Source of the DNA: Roseibacillus sp.
GTDB taxonomy: Bacteria > Verrucomicrobiota > Verrucomicrobiae > Verrucomicrobiales > Akkermansiaceae
Direction: 5' to 3'
NCBI GenBank assembly: GCA_002723015.1
Contig: PBNG01000039.1
Location: 1 to 13,081 of the forward strand
Length of the DNA stretch: 13,081 nucleotides
How positions within the stretch are numbered: position 1 is the first letter of the stretch; each line of letters begins with the position of its first letter. The notes below the pieces were generated by a model. That model ran no database searches. It was not told where the DNA came from and saw only the letters and a list, made by a program, of their open reading frames with translations. Below are positions 1 through 5,670 of the stretch, in pieces. The position numbers and the translations under genes were made by a program.

Positions 1-470
1 GTCATGGTAGCGAGGCCCTTGCATACTTCTTCGGCGTGGTTTGGCCCCGAGAGAGCAGCAAGGGGCTGCTCCGGCAGGATCTCGGTGATGATTTCTGACA
101 TTCTTTTTCCGGTTCCGCGCTCGATTCCCTTGGAGCAGGTGGTTAGAATTGTTGCTGGATTTATCTTGAGGGATGCCAGTTGTTCGCACGTCGAGCGGAT
201 GGCCGAACTGGGCAGGACGAGAAGAATGAGATCTGCATCTTTGGCCACGCCAAGGTCGCTGCTCGCCCTGATGCGGGGGTCGAGTAATGCCCCGGGTAAG
301 TATCGGTCATTACGGTTCCGCGAATTAATATCCTCGATAACAGCCTCGGACCGACCGACCAAAGTGATCTGAGAGGAGGATGGACAGAGGAGAGTCGCGA
401 GGGCCGTGCCCCATGATCCGCAGCCCACCACGGCAGTTCGTGGGGCAGGTGGGAAATGATTATTCTTCAT
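1..470 (-). CDS. gpsA: Glycerol-3-phosphate dehydrogenase [NAD(P)+], N-terminal part
   Basis: GpsA reduces dihydroxyacetone phosphate to sn-glycerol-3-phosphate in the cytoplasm, giving the backbone for phospholipids. The minus strand from the ATG at 470 reads without a stop for 156 codons to the window edge. It shows the Rossmann nucleotide-binding motif VVGCGSWGTALATLL (about residues 14-28), the family motif N-R-N-D-R-Y-L-P-G near residues 52-60, TTCSKGIERGTG with the conserved Lys, and LSGPNHAEEV near the edge. The C-terminal catalytic domain lies outside the window. Only 7 bp separate the plsY stop from this start, so the two genes are surely co-transcribed. PlsY consumes the product's acyl-acceptor function, so the pairing makes sense. 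No strong Shine-Dalgarno precedes the ATG; translation may be coupled to plsY. The identity is firm. Confidence 0.95.
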   Translation of the reverse strand, partial: MKNNHFPPAPRTAVVGCGSWGTALATLLCPSSSQITLVGRSEAVIEDINSRNRNDRYLPGALLDPRIRASSDLGVAKDADLILLVLPSSAIRSTCEQLASLKINPATILTTCSKGIERGTGKRMSEIITEILPEQPLAALSGPNHAEEVCKGLATM

Positions 471-477
471 CAAAATT

Positions 478-1233
478 TCAGGTCGGTTCCCCGTTCTTTT
501 CATCGTGGTCCCGCGTTCGTCGTTCCAGACGGTCTTCGGTTCCGGCTCGAATGCGCTGGATGTTGGAGCGATGACGCCAGACCGCAAGGGCCGCAGCTAC
601 AATAGTGAAGGCCAGCAATGGCTTGTTCCAAGATCCGGAGTCCCAGTAGGTTGGCTGGGACTCGTCTCCGTTGAGATGGCGCAGGCGATCGGCGAGGTGA
701 GTGAACACGGGAATACTGAGGGCTCCCAAAATACTGCCAAGGCTTACATAGCGGGTAAAATAGAACGTAGTTGCGAAAACAAGGAATGAGCCAAGAAAAA
801 CTCCCGGCATAAGGGCAATCAGGACTCCCGCAGAGGTGGCGATGCCTTTCCCACCTCCTCCCTTGAGGAATACCGAGTAGTTATGCCCCATTATTGCGGC
901 AAGGGCCGTGATCACCTGGAGGCTGTGAGCATAGAGCTGCTGGTCCGCGGGGAAACCGCTGTTTAGGGTCGAAAAGGCAGGAACAGCCAGAGCTGGGGCC
1001 GTTCCCGCGACCCGGAACACGTTGGTCGCAACGAGGACGGGCAGAAACCCCTTCAGGAAGTCCAGCAGGAGGCAGGAAATCCCAAATCCTTTGCCAACAA
1101 CCCGGAAGACATTTGTGGCGCCGACATTCCCGGATCCATGCTCACGAATGTCTATCCCCTTGGATTTCGCGATGAGGACACCGAAGGGGATTGATCCAAG
1201 GATGTAGGCTGCGATTGGAAGAAACCATGGCAT
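478..1233 (-). CDS. plsY: Acyl-phosphate:glycerol-3-phosphate acyltransferase PlsY
   Basis: PlsY is an integral inner-membrane enzyme that transfers an acyl group from acyl-phosphate (made by PlsX) to the 1-position of glycerol-3-phosphate, giving lysophosphatidate. The 251-residue product begins with a hydrophobic segment (LPIAAYILGSIPFGVLIA). It then carries the family loops GSGNVGATN (residues 33-41), HNYSVFLKGGGGKG (117-130), RYVSLGSI (161-168) and HRSNIQRIRAGTE (221-233). It is longer than the usual roughly 200 residues. The extra length sits in a loop at about 67-105, in a hydrophilic stretch near 187-203, and in a charged C-terminal tail. Residues 39-45 (ATNVFRV) recur exactly at 69-75. 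The ATG at 1233 has AGGG 8 nt upstream. It follows the PPIase gene by 27 bp and precedes gpsA by 7 bp, so the three form one minus-strand operon. Confidence 0.96.
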   Translation of the reverse strand: MPWFLPIAAYILGSIPFGVLIAKSKGIDIREHGSGNVGATNVFRVVGKGFGISCLLLDFLKGFLPVLVATNVFRVAGTAPALAVPAFSTLNSGFPADQQLYAHSLQVITALAAIMGHNYSVFLKGGGGKGIATSAGVLIALMPGVFLGSFLVFATTFYFTRYVSLGSILGALSIPVFTHLADRLRHLNGDESQPTYWDSGSWNKPLLAFTIVAAALAVWRHRSNIQRIRAGTEDRLERRTRDHDEKNGEPT

Positions 1234-1260
1234 GACATTGGCCCTGTAGTTTCGGGAATC

Positions 1261-2085
1261 TTACGGTGATGAAGAGACGGAGGCTTTCTTGATGACCGCA
1301 TTCCGCAGAGGAACATCAGTCATGGGGCTTTCACGGAGATCGCCCCCAGGGGCCCTTGCCATCATGCGTTTGATGCCGGTCTCGGTTTTCCTGATGGTGT
1401 CGATAACTTCCATGCCCTCGACCACTCTGCCAAAGACCGCGTAGCCATCAGGACTGAAGCCAGTAGGATTGGCCTCGGTTTTAGGGTCGAGGCCGGGATT
1501 ATCGACCACGTTGATGAAAAACTGAGAGGTCGCGCTGTCCGGATCGCTGGTGCGGGCCATCGAGATAGTGCCGCGATCATTCTTCAGGCCGTTCATCGCC
1601 TCGTTGACGATAGGCGCTTTCGTCACCTTTTGTGACCCTTTACCGTCGATGAGCTCAAAGCCTCCTCCCTGGATCATGAAATCATCAATCACCCGATGGA
1701 AGATTGTGCCATCGTAGAACCCATCATTGACATAACCGAGAAAGTTTTTGGTGCTGATCGGAGCGTTGACCGGGTCTAGTTCAAGGACGAAAGATCCTTC
1801 GGAGGTTTCAAAGGTGATACGGGGTCCTGACGGCTTTTCTTCGGAGGCGCTGGCCGCTGGATTCTCCGCCGGGGTTGGATCTGGGGCTGGATCTGGATCA
1901 GCGGCTGCTTCCTTCTCCGCTCCGTTCGATGAAGCGACAGGGTCGACAGCGTCAGAGCCTTGGTCTGAGGCAACCGAGTCGGGAGGTACTACCGGAACGA
2001 CACCAGAGTCTGCATTTTCTTTCTGGCCGCAGCTGACAAGGGCGAGAGCGACCACGAGGGGGAAGGCAATGCCACGTAATTTCAT
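1261..2085 (-). CDS. Cyclophilin-type peptidyl-prolyl isomerase, lipoprotein
   Basis: This is a peptidyl-prolyl cis-trans isomerase of the cyclophilin family, predicted to be a lipoprotein acting in the periplasm as a folding helper. I chose the ATG at 2085 rather than the longer form from 2115. It begins a clean lipoprotein signal (MKLRG, hydrophobic core, lipobox L-V-S-C with Cys19) and has AGAGG 8 nt upstream. Residues 20-88 form a low-complexity linker rich in Asp, Pro, Ala, Glu and Ser. Residues 89-270 are the cyclophilin domain: IFHRVIDDFMIQGG (129-141, with Arg131 and Gln139 matching active-site positions), SMARTSDPDSATSQFFINV (175-193) and YAVFGRVVEGM (215-225). The mature protein is 256 residues. 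It heads the operon with plsY and gpsA. No functional link to lipid synthesis is evident, so the link may be only transcriptional. Confidence 0.93.
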   Translation of the reverse strand: MKLRGIAFPLVVALALVSCGQKENADSGVVPVVPPDSVASDQGSDAVDPVASSNGAEKEAAADPDPAPDPTPAENPAASASEEKPSGPRITFETSEGSFVLELDPVNAPISTKNFLGYVNDGFYDGTIFHRVIDDFMIQGGGFELIDGKGSQKVTKAPIVNEAMNGLKNDRGTISMARTSDPDSATSQFFINVVDNPGLDPKTEANPTGFSPDGYAVFGRVVEGMEVIDTIRKTETGIKRMMARAPGGDLRESPMTDVPLRNAVIKKASVSSSP

Positions 2086-2321
2086 ACGCGATGCCTCTAG
2101 CGTGCCGGGAGGCATTTGTAAACCAATCCGCGTTTGTGAGGGGTCTGGAGCGAGGGGCAGAATGACACACTGGGAAGAAGTTTGTGGGTAAAAACAGCGA
2201 ATAGGTGGACGCTATGGCATTTTTCGTTAAATTGGTCGACGGGACCCTGAGTCTAGATCTCAAAGACCGTGTTCTTGGGTTTGACAACCCCGAGGGGAGG
2301 GTGCCAGATAGCTGAAACCCC
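2086..2321. promoter_or_regulatory. Divergent intergenic region (PPIase / pseudopilin)
   Basis: These 236 bp separate two divergent genes and so should hold promoters for both. The only consensus-like box is TTGACA at 2281-2286 on the plus strand. Its best -10 candidate, around 2304-2310 (CCAGATA), is poor and would leave a very short leader. A GAGGGGAGG run at 2292-2300 is too far (21 nt) from the pseudopilin ATG to act as a normal ribosome binding site. I see no RNA gene or clear operator. Confidence 0.3.
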
Positions 2322-3068
2322 ATGAACGCGAAAAAACCTGTTCGAATAAGAGGAGGGTTTACCCTCATTGAAGTCTTGGTGGTGGTGGCCATTATCCTGA
2401 CCCTGGGGGCTCTCACTTTCGTCGGAGTTGGCAAGATCACTACGGCGGCCCACAAGGCGGGATCGGTGTCGGACATCAGGCAACTGTCGACTATTTCACT
2501 CGCGGGGGCTGGCGATAACAACGGCATCTTCCCGAGAGCTCATTTTGAAACCGAAAATGGAGGTCTTCCCTTCTGGTTCAGTTGGGAGTGGAGAGAGGAC
2601 AACAGAATTACCCGAGATCTTGCCTACAACGCTGCGAACCGGTGCTGGACTACGGATGGAAAAGACCGGTGCCAGAATGACATCGACCTCTGGAATTACG
2701 GGGGAGTCGACGAGGGATCCTCGTCCCTCTTCTCTTACGCGTGTGTGATTGATGATCCGGTGTGGACCGATAGTGGTCAGTTCCTGCCGCCGGAGCCTGC
2801 GGAGTGGGAGCGCATTCGCGAGGACGTGTATAACGAGGATGATGAATCGTATCGTTTCACTCCCTCCCGGACCGGGCAGGAGGTGGCATACCCTATCCTA
2901 TGGGTTGACCTCGCGGTTGTCTGGAACAACAAGCAACTTGGTAATTTTGAGGAGGGTGAGAAATTCAAGGGGGTCCACGTGGGTTACATGGATGGCCATG
3001 TGGAGTGGCGTCAGGGACCTCAGGTCCGGCCGAGGTTCAGCAGGCCGGGACTAGTCCTCCACTGGTAG
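2322..3068 (+). CDS. Prepilin-like protein with type IV N-methylation signal
   Basis: This is a pseudopilin-like protein exported with a class III (prepilin) leader and probably processed by PilD-type peptidase. The leader is a basic stretch MNAKKPVRIRG-G with cleavage expected between Gly12 and Phe13. FTLIEV follows, with the invariant Glu at +5 (Glu17), and then a single hydrophobic helix (about 13-38). The body (248 residues in all) is acidic and rich in Trp and Asn/Asp. It has Cys108 and Cys117, which could form a disulfide loop, and Cys141. Near the C-terminus is VHVGYMDGHVEWRQG (218-232), resembling the 'DGHV' motif common in the many orphan pseudopilins of Verrucomicrobia, Lentisphaerae and Planctomycetes. 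No secretion or pilus assembly gene is nearby, so its partner machine must be elsewhere. Function is otherwise unknown. The ATG lacks a well-spaced SD but is fixed by the leader. Confidence 0.88.
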   Translation: MNAKKPVRIRGGFTLIEVLVVVAIILTLGALTFVGVGKITTAAHKAGSVSDIRQLSTISLAGAGDNNGIFPRAHFETENGGLPFWFSWEWREDNRITRDLAYNAANRCWTTDGKDRCQNDIDLWNYGGVDEGSSSLFSYACVIDDPVWTDSGQFLPPEPAEWERIREDVYNEDDESYRFTPSRTGQEVAYPILWVDLAVVWNNKQLGNFEEGEKFKGVHVGYMDGHVEWRQGPQVRPRFSRPGLVLHW

Positions 3069-3083
3069 CTCCCGTTACAGCGG

Positions 3084-3097
3084 GCGCTCTTGAGCGC
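3084..3097. terminator. Hairpin between convergent pseudopilin and rpsP genes
   Basis: GCGCTC-TT-GAGCGC is a perfect inverted repeat (realistically a 5-bp stem with a CTTG loop) 15 bp after the pseudopilin stop, in the 98-bp gap between convergent genes. No T-run follows on either strand, so it is at best a weak or factor-assisted terminator. Confidence 0.3.
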
Positions 3098-3166
3098 TCA
3101 GGTGGTCCCGAAATGTGATATCTCTAGCAGGACTTTGGAGTTGCCTCACCGTGATGGGCGGCTCCC

Positions 3167-3427
3167 CTACACCTCGCTCGCGGCGTCGTTGACCTTCCGC
3201 GCCTTCTTGATGATGCTCGCCACGGTCTCGGAGGGCTGGGCTCCTTTGCCGATCCAGCCATCTGCCTTCTCGAGATCGAGAGTGTAGTTCGCGCCGGGCA
3301 AGAGTGGGTCGTAGGTCCCAATTTGCTCGATATAGCGACCGTCCCGACGCTTGCGGCTGTCTACAGCCACAATCTTGTAATAGGGCCGATCCTTGGTGCC
3401 TTTGCGTGTAAGTCTGAGAGCTACCAT
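3167..3427 (-). CDS. rpsP: 30S ribosomal protein S16
   Basis: S16 is a small-subunit protein needed for assembly of the 30S body, bound to 16S rRNA. The 86-residue product matches the family throughout: [20 protein letters not shown], then [19 protein letters not shown], and the conserved P-x-x-T/W-x-x-x-G region near the C-terminal half. The length is normal. The start is fixed by the conserved N-terminus. The leader lacks a properly placed Shine-Dalgarno: an AGGA ends only 1 nt before the ATG. Instead, the palindrome at 3457-3470 lies about 30 nt upstream. The usual rimM-trmD-rplS partners do not follow, because the next gene is convergent. It lies 140 bp downstream of a small membrane protein and an rRNA methyltransferase gene on the same strand, so it may have its own promoter in 3428-3567; none is obvious. 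Confidence 0.97.
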   Translation of the reverse strand: MVALRLTRKGTKDRPYYKIVAVDSRKRRDGRYIEQIGTYDPLLPGANYTLDLEKADGWIGKGAQPSETVASIIKKARKVNDAASEV

Positions 3428-3456
3428 GTCCTGTTTGGCGTGGGGCGGCGGAACTT

Positions 3457-3470
3457 GGAGGAATTCCTCC
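3457..3470. repeat. Perfect 14-bp palindrome with SD-like sequence in rpsP leader
   Basis: The sequence GGAGGAATTCCTCC is its own reverse complement and lies 29 nt before the rpsP ATG. As RNA it can fold as a 5-bp GGAGG/CCUCC stem with an AAUU loop, hiding an anti-SD-complementary GGAGG. A 17-nt match with one mismatch occurs at 5676-5692 (GGAGGAATCCCTCCGGT). Confidence 0.5.
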
Positions 3471-3567
3471 GGTTTGCCAAGAAATTTTGGTGGGAAAGGG
3501 GCGTAAATAGCCCAAAATGCCTAAATTAAGTAGCTTGGGCCTGCTTTCCAGCCAGATGGGAGCGGGT

Positions 3568-4053
3568 TTACATTGGATTCAGGCTGATTTCGCGGGCGAG
3601 CCACTCTCCTTCGCTCTGGATAAATTCAATCAGGCATTGGTATCTGAGATGATGCTGACGCCGGGGGCCAACACTGATTTCTACGGATAGCTCGGTCTGG
3701 TAGCGTCCTGCCCGGTCGGTATCGAAATGGATCCGAGCGTTCTCCTTGTGAATCTTGCAGGACATGATGCTGTCGTGAAACTCCCTTAGTGAGTGCCCTG
3801 CCTGCGAGCGAGTTAAAGACCCTGAGTTTACGGGATAGGGGGCCTGGACCTCAAAAGAAGGGGTAATGAGCGCTCCTAGCAGATCAGCCTTTTCGCTGGT
3901 TGTATCTGATCCAAGGACTGTCTTTTCGAGACATTTGAAAAGACGGCGGGCCTGCGCTTTAATAATCTGCTCCGGGGACGATTTCCATAACAGGAAGGAA
4001 CTCCCAGCCGTAGCGAGAAGAACGAGGCTGAGGATAATGAGCCTCGGTCTCAT
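3568..4053 (-). CDS. Small membrane-anchored or exported protein, unknown function
   Basis: I do not recognise this 161-residue protein. It starts with Met-Arg-Pro-Arg followed by a hydrophobic stretch (about residues 5-23, LIILSLVLLATAGSSFLLW), so it is a signal anchor or uncleaved signal peptide facing the periplasm. The rest is a soluble domain of about 135 residues. Helical segments (EQIIKAQARRLFKCLEKTV, LREFHDSIMSCKI) are followed by alternating strands (ARIHFDT, TELSVEISVG, HHLRYQCLIEFI) and a final GEWLAREISLNPM. That order recalls an NTF2/SnoaL-like fold, which is only a guess. Its ATG overlaps the stop of the upstream methyltransferase gene by 4 bp (ATGA), so translation is likely coupled. 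It is probably a real gene of the same operon. Confidence 0.75.
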   Translation of the reverse strand: MRPRLIILSLVLLATAGSSFLLWKSSPEQIIKAQARRLFKCLEKTVLGSDTTSEKADLLGALITPSFEVQAPYPVNSGSLTRSQAGHSLREFHDSIMSCKIHKENARIHFDTDRAGRYQTELSVEISVGPRRQHHLRYQCLIEFIQSEGEWLAREISLNPM

Positions 4054-5210
4054 CTTCCCGGAAGGAGCTGGACGCAGAATCCCTTGAGGTATTCTGTTTC
4101 AGGTATTGTTGGCAGGATGGGATGATCTGGCCGCTGGCTGTACGATTCAACCAGGCGCAATGTCCGGCGGGCATCGACCGCGGCGCTGCGCAAGTTGTTA
4201 AGAAACAGTTCCCGGGTGACGTGGTGGGAGCAGGAGAAAGTAGCAAGGTAGCCGTCGTGGTTGAGAAGCTTGAGAGCCCGGAGGTGGATCTCCTTGTATC
4301 CACGCATTGCGTCATTAAGAGCCTTCTTGCTGCGGGTGAAAGAGGGCGGGTCGAGAACGATCAGGTCAAAGGTCTCCTTGCAGGTCTTGAGGTAATCGAA
4401 TGCATTGGCCTCAACAGCATGAAGGTTCAGTTCATTGATTTCGGCATTTTGCTTGGCCGCCGAGATCGCCTCGCCAGAGATGTCGATACAGGTTACTGCA
4501 GCCGCTCCGGCCCGGGCGCAGGCAAGCCCAAATCCGCCCTGATTGCTGAAGCAGTCCAGCACCCGTTTGCCTTCCGCCAGGGTGGCAACCTGCTGGTAGG
4601 TATCAAGCTGGTCCAGATAAAGGCCCGTCTTCTGTCCAGTGAGCAGGGTGGATTTGAACTTCAGGCTCCCATGCTCAAGAATGAGAGGATCAGGATCCTT
4701 ACCGAAAGCGACAAAGTTGGAGGTCTCAAGACCCTCGGCCTTCCGCATCGGAGAGTCATTCCGAACAATAATGGACTGGGGCGAGAGAAGCTCTTGCAAG
4801 GCATCAACGATCAGGTTGATGCGCTGATCCATCGCCAGGGTAAGGGTTTGTATGACAGGGTGCCCGCCGTAACGGTCAACGATGAGTCCTGGAAGTCCAT
4901 CTGACTCGCTCCAGGCCATACGGCAGAGCAAGGGGTCGACCGGTAGTCTTTCCCGCAGGGAAAATGCGAGCTGCAGGCGTCGGAGGAAGAAATCCCTGTC
5001 GAGGTCCTGTTTCCGTCGAGAAAAACGACGGGCCACAATCTGAGATTTCGGATTGTAGATCGCGCTGCCAAGGGGCTTGTCTTTGAAGTCCTTGAGTGAA
5101 ATTACCTCCCCGGGCTGGGGATTCCCGAAGGATTTCTTGATTTCGGAGGCGTAGACCCAGTCGTGGCCGTGGAATATTCGGGACCGGGGTTTTATGACGA
5201 GACCAGGCAT
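4050..5210 (-). CDS. rlmI: RlmI-like class I SAM-dependent rRNA methyltransferase
   Basis: This 386-residue protein belongs to the RlmI/YwbD family, whose E. coli member makes m5C1962 in 23S rRNA; the exact target here is inferred. The N-terminal 65 residues are a PUA-type RNA-binding domain (KPRSRIFHGHDWVYASEI, then GSAIYNPKSQIVARRFS). The middle region leads to TGQKTGLYLDQ (191-201). The Rossmann methyltransferase fold shows VLDCFSNQGGFGL (217-229, SAM-binding motif I), CIDISGEAI (241-249), LIVLDPPSFTRSK (283-295, motif IV) and TFSCSHHV (324-331) with a Cys in the position used in the family for catalysis. It heads a minus-strand group with the 161-residue membrane protein and possibly rpsP. 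The start at 5210 fits the family N-terminus but has no Shine-Dalgarno. A 68-bp divergent gap separates it from the histone-like gene. Confidence 0.9.
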   Translation of the reverse strand: MPGLVIKPRSRIFHGHDWVYASEIKKSFGNPQPGEVISLKDFKDKPLGSAIYNPKSQIVARRFSRRKQDLDRDFFLRRLQLAFSLRERLPVDPLLCRMAWSESDGLPGLIVDRYGGHPVIQTLTLAMDQRINLIVDALQELLSPQSIIVRNDSPMRKAEGLETSNFVAFGKDPDPLILEHGSLKFKSTLLTGQKTGLYLDQLDTYQQVATLAEGKRVLDCFSNQGGFGLACARAGAAAVTCIDISGEAISAAKQNAEINELNLHAVEANAFDYLKTCKETFDLIVLDPPSFTRSKKALNDAMRGYKEIHLRALKLLNHDGYLATFSCSHHVTRELFLNNLRSAAVDARRTLRLVESYSQRPDHPILPTIPETEYLKGFCVQLLPGR

Positions 5211-5278
5211 GAAGAGACGAATTGGGGGGCGATTTGTCTTGAAAGCGGACGGACAGACGCTTAGGCCGTACCCACCTT
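5211..5278. promoter_or_regulatory. Divergent gap between RlmI-like and histone-like genes
   Basis: Only 68 bp separate two divergent start codons, so promoters for both must lie here or overlap the 5' coding ends. On the plus strand TTGAAA at 5239-5244 is a plausible -35 box; the -10 candidate near 5261-5267 (TTAGGCC) is weak. No SD-like sequence precedes either gene. Confidence 0.3.
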
Positions 5279-5617
5279 ATGGGTAAGCAGTACAACAAGG
5301 TTCAGAAGCGTCGACGCCGAAAGCAGTATTTTAAACGGAGGCGGGAGCAATCCAAATCGAACATGGCCCTGAAGAAGTCTTCGGGCAGTGCGAGTGGTTC
5401 GGCGAAGAAAGCGGCAAAGAAGGCAGCAAAGAAGGCAGCAAAGAAGGCAGCAAAGAAGGCAGTAAAGAAGGCAGCAAAGAAGGCGGCAAAGAAAACTGCC
5501 AAGAAAGCGGTGAAGAAGGCCGCCAAGAAAGCTGCTCCGGAGGTCGCCGGGGAGAAGCCCGCTGAGAGCCCGGCTCCTGAGGGGTCCCCGGAGGGACAGG
5601 ATTCCCCTGCCGAGTAG
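5279..5617 (+). CDS. Histone H1-like Lys/Ala repeat protein with Arg-rich head
   Basis: This is a small, highly basic 112-residue protein in three parts. Residues 1-28 (MGKQYNKVQKRRRRKQYFKRR...) are Arg/Lys/Gln/Tyr-rich and look like a conserved nucleic-acid-binding head. Residues 43-86 are eleven tandem KK[A/T][A/V] tetrapeptides, the composition of the histone H1 C-terminal tail and of bacterial H1-like proteins (for example Hc1/AlgP-type tails). The last 26 residues are acidic and rich in Pro, Glu, Gly and Ser. By analogy it would bind DNA or RNA without sequence specificity and act as a nucleoid or ribosome-associated protein; this is inferred from composition. No Shine-Dalgarno precedes the ATG, though an abundant protein would be expected to have one. 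It lies divergent from the RlmI-like gene and 53 bp upstream of the amidase. Confidence 0.85.
   Translation: MGKQYNKVQKRRRRKQYFKRRREQSKSNMALKKSSGSASGSAKKAAKKAAKKAAKKAAKKAVKKAAKKAAKKTAKKAVKKAAKKAAPEVAGEKPAESPAPEGSPEGQDSPAE
5405..5536 (+). repeat. Eleven tandem 12-bp units coding KK[A/T][A/V]
   Basis: Eleven in-frame 12-bp units of the form AAGAAGGCAGCA make up the repeat tail of the histone-like gene. The second to fourth units are near identical (AAGAAGGCAGCA), later ones diverge mainly at third codon positions (for example AAGAAAACTGCC, AAGAAAGCGGTG). The pattern suggests recent expansion at the 5' end by slippage, with older copies at the 3' end. Length variation between strains is likely. 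Confidence 0.9.
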
Positions 5618-5670
5618 GTTTGTGGAAGAAGTCCCATCCGTGCTAGTGCGGTGAACTCGTGTGTCCCGTT

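Noticed and set aside
4..372. 122-residue plus ORF at the left edge
   Set aside because: It is antisense to gpsA, whose motifs are clear on the minus strand.
1748..2191. 147-residue Gly/Ser/Ala-rich plus ORF
   Set aside because: It is antisense to the low-complexity linker and the N-terminal half of the cyclophilin domain of the PPIase lipoprotein; composition is a mirror of that gene.
3075..3515. 146-residue minus ORF over rpsP
   Set aside because: It is an alternate frame of S16, which matches its family from end to end.
4122..4904. 260-residue plus-strand ORF
   Set aside because: It is antisense to the RlmI-like methyltransferase, whose domain motifs are all intact on the minus strand; the plus frame shows no recognisable domain.
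5405..5536. Tandem 12-bp repeats as a possible CRISPR or noncoding satellite
   Set aside because: No spacers, exact 12-bp period in frame with a coding sequence, and third-position drift show it is a coding repeat.
5302..5637. Ala/Phe-rich minus-strand ORF with hydrophobic repeats (AAFFAAFFA)
   Set aside because: It is the antisense reading of the KKAA repeat. The repeat creates a false membrane-like protein.
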